A stretch of 64,000 nt of DNA, from NCBI GenBank assembly GCA_964511965.1, contig CAZEGF010000023.1, positions 1-64,000 on the forward strand, in the 5' to 3' direction. Under the pieces are notes generated by a model that saw only the letters and a program-made list of their open reading frames with translations, did not search any database and was not told the origin of the DNA. The position numbers were made by a program, and so were the translations under genes. Shown piece after piece: positions 33,744 through 42,133 of the stretch. The DNA comes from JAUSNA01 sp964511965 (GTDB taxonomy: Bacteria > Patescibacteriota > Microgenomatia > Levybacterales > GWA1-39-11). Numbering within the stretch: the stretch's first letter is position 1; each line of letters begins with the position of its first letter.

Positions 33744-34646
33744 ATGCCTGAGGAAGAACTAAAAGAAGAGGATAAAGTTGAAGAATCAACCCCTGAAGTT
33801 TCAAAGCCTGAAGAAAAACCTGTTCCGAAGAAGAAATCCAAACTACCACTACTTCTTGGAGTGTTTGGAGTATTAATACTAGTTTGCCTCGGAATAGTTG
33901 TATGGAAAATGCTTCCTCATAGAATTTCGTATGATTCCAATAGCGAAATGGTAAAATATTTAGATGGGGAAGAAAAAGGGTCTGCTTCTAGTGACACGAA
34001 GGCGAATTCTGATTCGGAAAAAAATAAAGAACCCAAAGTATTAAAATCGTGCAAAGAAATATTAAATTTTGAGAATGGTAAGTTTATACTTAATGACTGC
34101 AATTATAAAACAGTTGGTGGACCATATAATATAGATAGGAATTTTGCAATATTAACAGGAAAGAATATTGAAGAATTACAATTTATCGATATTTATTCAA
34201 TCTCCAACGACAATCAAAGGATTTTCATTGGAAACCTTCCGAAGGAAGATGTCGAGAATGCGTTGATGCCTATTGGAGGTTCATTTAGTGTCGAACCCAA
34301 GATGTTAGACCTGAAGACAGGTGAACTCATAGAGCTTAAGTTACCAGGTATAGAAGGTCCAATGCCAATGGCTCTCATTACAAAAGAGGTAGTTAAAAAC
34401 GCGCCATTTACGGGTAAGGAAACCGCTTGGTCACCCGACAATAAAGGTGTTGCGCTAGGAATCGATGGCTCATACTATTATTGTTCTGATAGATGCAGGT
34501 TGGTAATTGAAACCAAAGGGTTTCCGTATGAATCTCCTGGAAGTGCGTCTTACTTTATTGGCTCTTCCTATTATTATGAAACACTTGAGGATCAGAAAAA
34601 CATTGATTCTAAAGTCATTACAAAGTCCATCAAATGGACTCCCTAA
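33744..34646 (+). CDS. Membrane-anchored protein of unknown function
   Basis: The 300-residue protein has an acidic, Pro/Glu-rich cytoplasmic N-terminus (1-30), one transmembrane helix (about 33-54), a Ser/Lys/Asp linker and an extracellular domain with several Cys. I recognise no family. It is the only gene between two copies of a 22-bp direct repeat. A TTGACT box, 17-base spacer and weak TTCAAT lie 6 bases before the ATG. Confidence 0.6.
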   Translation: MPEEELKEEDKVEESTPEVSKPEEKPVPKKKSKLPLLLGVFGVLILVCLGIVVWKMLPHRISYDSNSEMVKYLDGEEKGSASSDTKANSDSEKNKEPKVLKSCKEILNFENGKFILNDCNYKTVGGPYNIDRNFAILTGKNIEELQFIDIYSISNDNQRIFIGNLPKEDVENALMPIGGSFSVEPKMLDLKTGELIELKLPGIEGPMPMALITKEVVKNAPFTGKETAWSPDNKGVALGIDGSYYYCSDRCRLVIETKGFPYESPGSASYFIGSSYYYETLEDQKNIDSKVITKSIKWTP

Positions 34647-34685
34647 AATGCAAATCTGTGTGGTCACCTATCTGACTAACATCTC

Positions 34686-34707
34686 AAAAAATGCCACTAC
34701 CCAAATT
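34686..34707 (+). repeat. 22-bp direct repeat, right copy
   Basis: This is an exact copy of the end of secA (33646-33667), located in the gap before the NAD(P)-binding protein gene. The sequence preceding it is not recognisably secA. Confidence 0.85.
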
Positions 34708-34715
34708 AAAATAGT

Positions 34716-35348
34716 ATGACAAAGAGCATTCTAATATTGGGTGCCACAGGACATTTAGGAAAAGTTCTTACTAAAATTCTCCTTTCTAAAAACTATAAAG
34801 TCGTAGCGCTTGTCAGAAATCCGGAAAAATTTGATTCAAGCTTACGTAACATAAAAATAATAAAAGGTAGTGTTCTTGACGAAAAGGATCTTCAAAAGTC
34901 TTTGGAGGGGATAGATGCAGTAATTTCTGTTCTGGGACATGGATTTCGGACGAGTTTTCCAATTCAAGAAAAAGTCATGAAAATTCTCATACCACTTATG
35001 GAAAGTAACGGAATTGATCGTTTGATTACAATTACCGGTGAGGCTTTGATTGTTTCATCTGATAATAAATCCCTAAGAGCAGATATAACATCCAACTTTC
35101 TGAAAATTATTGATCCTTATCGCATGAATGATGCTATCGCACAGCAAAAAATTATTGAGAAAAGTTCTCTCGACTGGACAGTAGTTAGAACCCCAATACA
35201 TTCAAATAAAGGAACAAAAAAAGTTTTACATATTGGAATGACACATCCTCCTATTTGGCAAACGGTAAATAGGATAGCTGTATGTGAATTTATCAATGAT
35301 TGCTTGGTAAATGATTCATGGATAAAAAAGTCCCCGATAGTCTTTTAG
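34716..35348 (+). CDS. NAD(P)-binding NmrA/SDR-like oxidoreductase
   Basis: The 210-residue protein has a Rossmann fold with ILGATGHLGKVL near residues 6-17, VRNPEKF after strand 2, and VISVLGHG. These match atypical short-chain dehydrogenases of the NAD(P)H-binding (NmrA-like) type. The usual catalytic Tyr-x3-Lys is not evident, so it may be a binding or sensor protein. TAAAAT ends 3 bases before the ATG. Confidence 0.78.
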   Translation: MTKSILILGATGHLGKVLTKILLSKNYKVVALVRNPEKFDSSLRNIKIIKGSVLDEKDLQKSLEGIDAVISVLGHGFRTSFPIQEKVMKILIPLMESNGIDRLITITGEALIVSSDNKSLRADITSNFLKIIDPYRMNDAIAQQKIIEKSSLDWTVVRTPIHSNKGTKKVLHIGMTHPPIWQTVNRIAVCEFINDCLVNDSWIKKSPIVF

Positions 35349-35360
35349 GTTTCAGCCTTG

Positions 35361-35376
35361 ACTTTCAGTTGAAAGT
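35361..35376 (+). terminator. Small AT-rich hairpin between genes
   Basis: ACTTTC and GAAAGT form a 6-bp stem with a 4-base loop followed by TTTAAT. It could be a weak terminator of the upstream gene or an operator of the next one. Confidence 0.25.
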
Positions 35377-35393
35377 TTAATAGCGTTATATAT

Positions 35394-37010
35394 ATGGTTC
35401 ACGAGATTCGTGATAAGAATTTATCTGATAAATTAAGAAATCTGGCATTGTCCCCATTTTTTATTCCTATCGTTTTACTCGCTTTTTTTGTTCTGACGAT
35501 ACCTGTAGTATCTCTTCTCACCTCACATAAGCAAGATATTCGTCAGAATGCCGCTCCAACAGGTCCTACAGCAACAATTAAAGCAACCCCGGCAACGGGT
35601 GCTGTCATAACCGGTCAAACATTTAGCGTGGATATAGTTGTTGATGGAGGAGGACAGACTTTTAATGCTGCCCAGGCTCATCTTTCACTTTCAAATAATC
35701 TTATCATTCAATCTGTGACTATCACACCTCAGGCAACTGGAGGTTGTAATTTTACATATGTTAATTCCGGTTTGACGCCAACTGTTGCTCATCCATCTTT
35801 TGTTGGGGCAATTTTGAATGGGTCATCAGCCAGATGTACAGCTTACACTCTTAACCTCCAAGCAACAGGTACAGGAATAGGAACTATAACCATAATCAAC
35901 GGTTCAGTAAAATCTAGCGTTGATCATTCTGAAATATTTTCATCTGTTGGTAATGCAAGCTTTACAATTGGATCTACTGCAACAGATCCTATCGCCCAAA
36001 GTGATCTTATATTATCTCCATCAAGCAGTTCTGTGACAACCGGTCAGACATTTAATGTCGATGTTAAAGTTGATACCCATGGCCAAACAGTTAATGGTGT
36101 TCAAACAGATATAACTTATCCAATTGGTCTTTTGGGAGTAAGCTCTATAAGTAGTGCGAATGGTGTATTTGATGTGAAAGCACAGCAAGCAGATGATGGT
36201 AATGGGACTATTTCACTAGCCTTCGGAGCTTTCACTCCTCAAAATGGTAGTAATCTACTGGTTGCTACGATTACCTTTTTAGCAAAGGCACCGGGTGCGG
36301 CAAATGTAATTTTTCAAAACCCAACAATTACTAGTAACATTTCAAATAAAAATGTCTTAAAAAATTATACAAATGGATTATATGCAATTACGGGAACAGC
36401 AATAACTCCAACTCCAACATCAGTTGTTACATCACCAACCACAACTCCTGCAACAACTCCAACTACAGCTCCTACTGCGACACCAACTACCGCTCCAACT
36501 GCGACACCAACCCCAATTCCACCAACTCCAACCCCAACTACTCAACCTACACCAACAAGTGTAATTACACCTACACCAACTTCTGTGCCAACAGTCGGAG
36601 TAACTATTGCATCACAACCAACTGAAACTTATAAAAACTCACTTCTTTTATGGGGTACAAAAACAGCTAATGTAGTATCGGTTTCTGTAAATAACTCAAC
36701 TGCGGGTCTTTCATATCCGTCAGCTACAACATGGCAAGTACAAGTTTCACTAGTTCTTGGTGCAAATAACTTTGCTGTCTTTGGTCAAGATGCTTCATCC
36801 AACAAGAGTACAACTCAATCCTTTACATTAAATCTCCATAGAATTGGCGATATCAATGGTGACAATGTTATTGATCTTACAGATCTTTCAATATTTGGAG
36901 TTGACTGGGCAAATACAGGAACTCTTAATAATGTGTTGTCAGACATGAATAGCGACAGCGTAATTGATCTTACTGACTTTTCGATTCTCGCCTCAGCATA
37001 TGGAAATTAA
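35394..37010 (+). CDS. Surface protein with two cohesin-like domains and a C-terminal type I dockerin
   Basis: The 538-residue protein has an N-terminal transmembrane segment (about 18-42) and two beta-rich cohesin-like domains (about 55-195 and 200-335). Each opens with a Val-x-Thr-Gly-Gln-Thr-Phe-x-Val-Asp pattern. A Thr/Pro linker (about 340-400) and an Ig-like domain follow. The dockerin from residue 485 has two calcium-binding repeats (GDINGDNVIDLTDLSIFG and DMNSDSVIDLTDFSILA). It is probably exported. The neighbouring gene also encodes a cohesin-like domain. Confidence 0.82.
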   Translation: MVHEIRDKNLSDKLRNLALSPFFIPIVLLAFFVLTIPVVSLLTSHKQDIRQNAAPTGPTATIKATPATGAVITGQTFSVDIVVDGGGQTFNAAQAHLSLSNNLIIQSVTITPQATGGCNFTYVNSGLTPTVAHPSFVGAILNGSSARCTAYTLNLQATGTGIGTITIINGSVKSSVDHSEIFSSVGNASFTIGSTATDPIAQSDLILSPSSSSVTTGQTFNVDVKVDTHGQTVNGVQTDITYPIGLLGVSSISSANGVFDVKAQQADDGNGTISLAFGAFTPQNGSNLLVATITFLAKAPGAANVIFQNPTITSNISNKNVLKNYTNGLYAITGTAITPTPTSVVTSPTTTPATTPTTAPTATPTTAPTATPTPIPPTPTPTTQPTPTSVITPTPTSVPTVGVTIASQPTETYKNSLLLWGTKTANVVSVSVNNSTAGLSYPSATTWQVQVSLVLGANNFAVFGQDASSNKSTTQSFTLNLHRIGDINGDNVIDLTDLSIFGVDWANTGTLNNVLSDMNSDSVIDLTDFSILASAYGN

Positions 37011-37950
37011 GAAACATGCCCGTAGATTTTTGAGTTCTTTTACCTTAGGAATAGTTGCAACATTATTATTTGTAAACTTCTCATACGCAGCATCCGGATC
37101 CATCTCTGTAATTCCTGCTAGTGGTACTTATGATAAGGGACAAACATTTACCGTTGCTATAAAAATTGATGGAGGTGGAACAAAATTTAATGCAGCCAAA
37201 TCAAACGTTGCAGTTTCTCAAAATCTTACGGTTGACAGCGTGACGCTTGGAAATTGCGATTTTGCTTTAGTAAATACCCCAACGGTTGGATCCTTGTCTT
37301 TTGCAGGAGTAATTTTAGGTGGATCAACAGATAGCTGCACGATTTACACTATGAATCTTAAAGCTACGAGTGGTGGAACAGGGTTTGTATTTTTATCCGA
37401 TGGATCAATAAAATCATATAAGGGAGCCACAGAAATTTTACAAAATTTAAATAACAGTAGTTACGTTTTTAATCAGCCCGAGGGAAGCACTAATCAGAAC
37501 AGTACTGTTGCAGCACCTACACCAACACAACCTCCAATAACTCTTGCAAACGGAACAAAATTGTACACTCTTGTTTATAACATTGATACGGTAAGTAAAA
37601 ATAATCAACCAAACATGAAAGTAACGCTAGATCCAGGTACGCCAAATGAAATGTTATCAACTCCGACTCAAAGTAAAGAAGATCCAACTGTTTATTCTGC
37701 TATTTTTGAAAATGTACCTCAAGGAGTTCATGCTCTTACTGTCTTTGAAGGCGAAAATCCTGTTTCAAAGCAAGTTGTGAACATTGCAGGAACAAATCGT
37801 GAGATTACAGTTGGTGTAACACCAAAAGAAGCCGGTGTAGGCTCTCTGGTTATGTGGATCATCCTGGCTGTTGGTCTTGTTGTCGCTATTACAACCGGAA
37901 TATTTGCCTACCTGGTAATCTGGAAAAAAAGACACCCCGCTACTTTATAA
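37000..37950 (+). CDS. Membrane-anchored protein with a cohesin-like domain
   Basis: The ATG at 37000 overlaps the end of the dockerin gene by 11 bases, which gives a proper signal peptide (basic start, hydrophobic core, cleavage after SYAA-like sequence near residue 30). A cohesin-like domain follows (about 30-150), then a short Pro/Thr linker, a second beta domain (about 175-265), a transmembrane helix (about 280-303) and a basic tail. This is the layout of a surface anchor, and it could receive the dockerin of the upstream protein. Confidence 0.75.
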   Translation: MEIKKHARRFLSSFTLGIVATLLFVNFSYAASGSISVIPASGTYDKGQTFTVAIKIDGGGTKFNAAKSNVAVSQNLTVDSVTLGNCDFALVNTPTVGSLSFAGVILGGSTDSCTIYTMNLKATSGGTGFVFLSDGSIKSYKGATEILQNLNNSSYVFNQPEGSTNQNSTVAAPTPTQPPITLANGTKLYTLVYNIDTVSKNNQPNMKVTLDPGTPNEMLSTPTQSKEDPTVYSAIFENVPQGVHALTVFEGENPVSKQVVNIAGTNREITVGVTPKEAGVGSLVMWIILAVGLVVAITTGIFAYLVIWKKRHPATL

Positions 37951-37960
37951 AGCCATTTTT

Positions 37961-38650
37961 ATGGAACTGCTAAAGAAATTAGCATGGACGATTTTTCTTT
38001 TGCTTCTTTTTGGGGGATTAATCTTTGGTGGAATATATCTAAGAAACATTCTGACGGCAAAAAATTACTCTGATTATTGGCAACAGCAAGCAATAGACAG
38101 TGGTGACTATATTTATGTCGTACTGGGTGATTCAACTGCACTTGGAATTGGCAGTACTGATCCCAAAAAGAGTTATCCCGGAATAATTAAAGAACGACTA
38201 CAAGAATCAAATGGCAAACTTGTCAAAATAATAAATCTTGCAACACTTGATGCCGATATACAGAAGGTTCAAGTAGAACAATTACCAAAACTTCAAATCT
38301 ACAAACCGGATTTAGTTACTATTAGCGTTGGTCAAAAAGACATTGATCAAGGCCGAGATACAGCAACAATCTCAAAAGACCTGAGAAGCATTTTAGAAAA
38401 ATTACCAAATCACGTAAGTTATATTGCTGAGCTTCCGGCTACATATGATGATCGGAAGAATTTAAAAATTAAAGATGTTAATTTACAATTAAGACTTGAC
38501 GGTCAAGAAATAGGTGTAAATGTGGTACCCTTATATGATGCTACAAAAATTGGCATAACAGCAACGACATATTATGATTGGGATTTTTACCATCCTAGTG
38601 ATAAAGGCCACGCTATTTGGGCTGATGCGTTTTGGAATCAAATAGAATGA
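37961..38650 (+). CDS. Membrane-anchored SGNH/GDSL hydrolase
   Basis: The 229-residue protein has an N-terminal transmembrane anchor (about 8-28), the block I motif VLGDSTALGIG near residue 55 and a C-terminal DWDFYHPSDKGH holding the Asp-His pair. The block III position reads SVGQKDI rather than GxND, so the oxyanion residue differs. It probably acts outside the membrane on an ester- or acetyl-bearing envelope polymer. Confidence 0.8.
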   Translation: MELLKKLAWTIFLLLLFGGLIFGGIYLRNILTAKNYSDYWQQQAIDSGDYIYVVLGDSTALGIGSTDPKKSYPGIIKERLQESNGKLVKIINLATLDADIQKVQVEQLPKLQIYKPDLVTISVGQKDIDQGRDTATISKDLRSILEKLPNHVSYIAELPATYDDRKNLKIKDVNLQLRLDGQEIGVNVVPLYDATKIGITATTYYDWDFYHPSDKGHAIWADAFWNQIE

Positions 38651-38651
38651 T

Positions 38652-39536
38652 ATGGGTGACGATATAAAATACAAGGATCTTAAGAAAAAACTCGAAGAGC
38701 GCAACCGTAGTCTTAAAGAGCGGATTGTAACAAAACACAAAGAGGCTTTTGACTGGGCTCAAAATAATACTAAACAACTCGCAGCAGGAGCCATGGGTGG
38801 CTTATTATTGATAGCATCACCTGCATCAAATTTTCTCCCAAAAACAACCGATAATACAAATAATACACAGTTTGTTGATCTTCCTGAAAATATGTTTGTT
38901 GTTAGTGATGTAAAAAAATACTTATCGGATGAAGTTAGCGAATTATTACCGCAACAGGAAGAAAAAATTTCTGAGGTTTTAACGAATTATTATGGATTCA
39001 AAGTTTTGCCAGATATAAATGGATTGCGCCTCAACCGGACATATGGATATATTGGTCTTGAACAACATTTGAAAAGGTATCCGGGGGATACTATAGGAGA
39101 GCATTTTCAGACAGACTTTGAAGCAAATCAATACAAATCATCAGGAATGGCGCCAGGGCTTGGGGGATTTGGATATTTTGCCAAGTCAAAATCAGAAATG
39201 ACTCAGAAGGATATTGACCGGGAAAAATATTATATTGCTGTCCAAACATTTCTTGCTCCAAATTTCCTGAAAAAAAAGAAAGAGTATATAAATTTTTTCA
39301 AATATAAAAAAATGCTTGTTGTAAATCCTAATAACGGTCGCGCGGTTGTGGTCGTTATAGGTGATGCAGGACCCGCTGTTTGGACCGGAAAGCAATTGGG
39401 AGGGTCACCCGAAGTTATGAGCCATCTTCAAAGAGTAGATGGGCGAGATAAAGGAGCTGTGTTATACTTTTTTATTGACGACCCGGAAGACAAAATTCCG
39501 TTGGGCCCTGTTGAGCCAGTAGCAAGTAGAAAGTAG
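38652..39536 (+). CDS. Membrane-anchored protein of unknown function, possible barrel domain
   Basis: The 294-residue protein starts with a basic, coiled-coil-like stretch (about 5-35) and a hydrophobic segment (about 43-60). The C-terminal part (about 215-275) reads MLVVNPNNGRAVVVVIGDAGPA, which recalls the double-psi beta barrel of RlpA-like proteins, though I would not rely on this. The last residues, PVASRK, come from a heptamer tract. Confidence 0.55.
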   Translation: MGDDIKYKDLKKKLEERNRSLKERIVTKHKEAFDWAQNNTKQLAAGAMGGLLLIASPASNFLPKTTDNTNNTQFVDLPENMFVVSDVKKYLSDEVSELLPQQEEKISEVLTNYYGFKVLPDINGLRLNRTYGYIGLEQHLKRYPGDTIGEHFQTDFEANQYKSSGMAPGLGGFGYFAKSKSEMTQKDIDREKYYIAVQTFLAPNFLKKKKEYINFFKYKKMLVVNPNNGRAVVVVIGDAGPAVWTGKQLGGSPEVMSHLQRVDGRDKGAVLYFFIDDPEDKIPLGPVEPVASRK

Positions 39537-39545
39537 CAAGTTTAT
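39518..39545. repeat. Heptamer repeat tract (AGTAGCA type) across a stop and a start codon
   Basis: AGTAGCA, AGTAGAA, AGTAGCA and a weaker AGTTTAT span the stop codon of one gene and reach the ATG of the next (39544). They use the same heptamer as the tract in miaA. Confidence 0.8.
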
Positions 39546-39864
39546 GGATACACATTTTTTTAGTCATCTTATAGAAATCGAAACTCTTGAAACAGAGATT
39601 GATGGATTTGAGCTTCCGGATGCTCAGAAAGAAGAGATCAAGCAATTAGTACATGAAAGCATTTATCATAATGTTTTGGATGCAATTCTTTCGGAATTAA
39701 ATGAAGAAGATAAAAAAGTATTTCTTTCCCATTTAGTATCGGATGACCGTGAAGAAATATGGGGATTTGTTAATAAAAAAGTATTATTTATTGAAGAGAA
39801 GATTAAAAAAGCTGCTGAAGATATTAAAAAAGAACTCCACGAAGATATAAAAGGGAGCGTTTAG
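39544..39864 (+). CDS. Small acidic helical protein of unknown function
   Basis: The 106-residue protein is rich in Glu, Lys, Ile and Leu and is predicted to be all-helical and cytoplasmic. It has no family I can name with confidence. It lies between two heptamer tracts. Confidence 0.55.
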   Translation: MDTHFFSHLIEIETLETEIDGFELPDAQKEEIKQLVHESIYHNVLDAILSELNEEDKKVFLSHLVSDDREEIWGFVNKKVLFIEEKIKKAAEDIKKELHEDIKGSV

Positions 39865-39890
39865 TTTTTAGGAGTTAGCTTTTAGTTATG
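39856..39890. repeat. Heptamer repeat tract (AGTTTTT / AGCTTTT), 5 units
   Basis: AGCGTTT, AGTTTTT, AGGAGTT, AGCTTTT and AGTTATG run from the end of the upstream gene into the uracil-DNA glycosylase start. The last unit contains that gene's ATG (39888-39890). Confidence 0.8.
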
Positions 39891-40436
39891 AACAAGCAGG
39901 CAGAATTAGATAAAATTTCCAAAGAGATTGAGAATTGTGATGAATGTAAAGTTGGTAAACATGGTAAAGCAGTACCCGGTGAGGGAAATGCTAATGCCGA
40001 CGTTTTTTTTGTTGGTGAGGCACCGGGCAGAAATGAAGCGGAAACCGGTAGGCCTTTTATTGGTAGATCTGGAAAACTACTTCGCAAAATGATTGCAGAT
40101 GTTGGTCTTACTGAAGAAGAGGTATTTATCACAAGTCCGGTTAAATATTTGCCTGACTACATTACTCCTACACCACAAGATATTGCTCATGGAAAAACAC
40201 ACTTTGATCGTCAGGTAGAGATAGTTGACCCAAAAATAATTGTTCTTTTGGGCCGTGTTGCATCACTTGCGGTTCTTAATAAAAAAATATCTGTAGTTTT
40301 GGAGCATGGAAAAATTATTGAAGATAACGGAAGGAAATATTTTATAACTGTTCACCCCTCCGCAGCTTTGAGGTTTAAAAAAATGAAAGCAACGCTAGAG
40401 GAAGATTTTAAAAAACTCAAGAAACTCGTTTCTTAA
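39888..40436 (+). CDS. Family 4-like uracil-DNA glycosylase
   Basis: The 182-residue protein has motif A as GEAPGRNEAETGRPFIGRSG and motif B as HPSAALR, which identify the uracil-DNA glycosylase superfamily, family 4 type. The enzyme removes uracil from DNA. The first two cluster cysteines are present (Cys17 and Cys20). The second pair, expected in the KCRPP-like segment, is absent: it reads VKYLPDY...HGKTHF. The 4Fe-4S cluster is therefore doubtful. Convergent with the next gene with a 20-base overlap. Confidence 0.85.
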   Translation: MNKQAELDKISKEIENCDECKVGKHGKAVPGEGNANADVFFVGEAPGRNEAETGRPFIGRSGKLLRKMIADVGLTEEEVFITSPVKYLPDYITPTPQDIAHGKTHFDRQVEIVDPKIIVLLGRVASLAVLNKKISVVLEHGKIIEDNGRKYFITVHPSAALRFKKMKATLEEDFKKLKKLVS

Positions 40437-40902
40437 TTTGAGGTTTTACAAACCGCCAGTATCCCAAGAAAAGAGCAGTTGCAAGACCGATTGATACAAC
40501 TATGAATCTGAACATTTCATCACCCGCTCCAAAGCCACGCACTATTGCATAGCCAAGAGTAAATACACCGCCTAGCAACAGTCCATCAGAAATAAATTCA
40601 ATTTTTGACAAAAGGGTGATACTGAAAATGAGAATTATTAGTGCAGCAATTACAGAAATTGTGGAGACATTCTTGCTGTATTTTTCATTCAACTTCTGAA
40701 AATCTCTCTGCTCCCTATCGAATTTGATTTGTTGTTGTCTCGTTTCGGCCGATTCGGTAGATTTTTCCGACTCGATTGGATATGAGAGTCCAATCGGATA
40801 TTCGGGCATTTTTGGACCTTTATAAAATGCAGCGATTCCAACTCCAACAAAAGTAACCAAAAGAACTGCGAGGAAAAAAGTATAAATGTATTTTATTAAC
40901 AT
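40417..40902 (-). CDS. Membrane protein of unknown function
   Basis: The 161-residue protein has one N-terminal hydrophobic segment (about 5-28), a charged loop (30-75), and three more hydrophobic segments (about 78-97, 101-120 and 127-150). I recognise no family. It follows the MazG-like gene with no gap. Confidence 0.6.
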   Translation of the reverse strand: MLIKYIYTFFLAVLLVTFVGVGIAAFYKGPKMPEYPIGLSYPIESEKSTESAETRQQQIKFDREQRDFQKLNEKYSKNVSTISVIAALIILIFSITLLSKIEFISDGLLLGGVFTLGYAIVRGFGAGDEMFRFIVVSIGLATALFLGYWRFVKPQIKKRVS

Positions 40903-41235
40903 CTAGTGATCTTTATTATAGCGATCTTCAATAGTTTTTAACTTGTCGTTGAGAGCTCTTTCCATATCAACATGGGTTACTCCGGCAAGCTGCATCGTAG
41001 TTATTATCACATCTGCAAACTCTTGGTAGATGTGTCTTTTGTCAAATTTATCAAGTTTTGATTTACGCTGGAGTCTTAATACACTTAATATGTCATTACA
41101 TAGCTCACCAACTTCTTCGTTAAGCTTTACAGTCTTAGTCAAAATTTCTTTTTCTTCCTGAGAATACAATTTATAATGAGGCCGAGTTACTGCTGTTAAA
41201 ACATTTATCCTTTCTTGTAAAGTTTTTATATCCAT
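40903..41235 (-). CDS. MazG-like nucleotide pyrophosphohydrolase
   Basis: The 110-residue protein is a single all-alpha NTP pyrophosphatase domain with NEEVGEL and EFADVIITTMQLAG. These supply the Glu/Asp residues that bind magnesium in MazG and iMazG proteins. The family hydrolyses NTPs or modified nucleotides to monophosphates. It is divergent from 41273 with a -10 box 6 bases before the ATG. Confidence 0.82.
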   Translation of the reverse strand: MDIKTLQERINVLTAVTRPHYKLYSQEEKEILTKTVKLNEEVGELCNDILSVLRLQRKSKLDKFDKRHIYQEFADVIITTMQLAGVTHVDMERALNDKLKTIEDRYNKDH

Positions 41236-41266
41236 ACAAATACTATATTACACTATTTGTTATTAT
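41236..41266. promoter_or_regulatory. Divergent leaderless promoters around a palindrome
   Basis: Minus strand: TATAGT (41242-41247) ends 6 bases before the MazG-like ATG. Plus strand: TGT-TATTAT (41258-41266) ends 6 bases before ATG 41273. ACAAATA (41236-41242) and TATTTGT (41254-41260) form a perfect 7-bp inverted repeat between and across them. Confidence 0.6.
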
Positions 41267-41272
41267 ATACGT

Positions 41273-41665
41273 ATGTCAAGAAGAAGTGTTATTAAAGATG
41301 AGGCAGAAGAGCTCGTAAAAGATGCTGAAGTTGTAATGCGGTGGAGCACAAAAAGAATAGTCGTCGCAACCTTTCTTGTCCTAATTTTAATAGCCGGGGG
41401 ATTATATGGAATTTCTACATTAAGTCAAAATGCTTCTAAAGTATTGGGTACAAAGACATCGAGTGATGGGCCACAGATTAAGATTCCTGACCAAAAAAAC
41501 GTAGAAGGGATTATTGAGACTGCAAAAAAAGATCTTTCAAATATTAATGCTAAAAATATTGTCCAGTCTCAACCAAAACTTCAAAAAATTATAGACGACC
41601 TTTCACATTTAACAGGGTCATCCTCAAGCGCAAAGTCATTGATTTGTGATACGCTATGTAAATAG
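41273..41665 (+). CDS. Single-pass membrane protein of unknown function
   Basis: The 130-residue protein has a charged cytoplasmic N-terminus (1-28), one transmembrane helix (about 30-50) and an exported tail with Ser/Lys/Asp-rich sequence and two Cys near the C-terminus (CDTLC). I recognise no family. It is directly followed by a DUF1003 gene without a gap. Confidence 0.6.
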   Translation: MSRRSVIKDEAEELVKDAEVVMRWSTKRIVVATFLVLILIAGGLYGISTLSQNASKVLGTKTSSDGPQIKIPDQKNVEGIIETAKKDLSNINAKNIVQSQPKLQKIIDDLSHLTGSSSSAKSLICDTLCK

Positions 41666-42130
41666 ATGGACATAAAGCATAAAATTCCAACAATCGAAGA
41701 GTTAAGAGAAAAGTTTTCTCCTATACGAAACGTAAATGACGTTCACCGTGAGAAAATGTCATCTCTTGAAAGAGTTGCCTTGTTTATCACAAGACGGGTT
41801 GGAACAATGGGTTTTTTCTTTACAATTTCCACATGGACAATATTGTGGCTTTCTTGGAATATATTTGGACCAAAAGATTTAAGGTTTGATCCCTATCCTG
41901 CATTCGTGTTGTGGTTAATAATTTCCAACCTTATTCAACTTCATTTGATGCCACTTATTATGGTAGGGCAAAATTTACAAGGTAAGCATGCTGAGCTACG
42001 TTCAGAGCGCGATTTTGCGACAAACAAAAAAGCAGAAAAGGAAATTGAGACTATAATTCTTCGTTTAGAACGCCAGGAAGAACTAATAGAAGAACTGCAC
42101 AGAAAGATTGATGAAATGAAAAATAACTGA
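41666..42130 (+). CDS. DUF1003 family membrane protein
   Basis: The 154-residue protein has two transmembrane helices (about 47-67 and 78-98) in the DUF1003 pattern, GTMGFFFTISTWTILWLSWN and FDPYPAFVLWLIISNLIQLHLMPLIMVGQN. A charged coiled coil follows (about 110-150). The function is unknown. Confidence 0.85.
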   Translation: MDIKHKIPTIEELREKFSPIRNVNDVHREKMSSLERVALFITRRVGTMGFFFTISTWTILWLSWNIFGPKDLRFDPYPAFVLWLIISNLIQLHLMPLIMVGQNLQGKHAELRSERDFATNKKAEKEIETIILRLERQEELIEELHRKIDEMKNN

Positions 42131-42133
42131 AGG

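Noticed and set aside
36405..36600. Repetitive DNA encoding Thr/Pro repeats in the dockerin protein gene, and a similar stretch at 51330-51490
   Set aside because: The period follows codons (6 bases) and encodes ordinary surface-protein stalks, so these are not part of the heptamer family.
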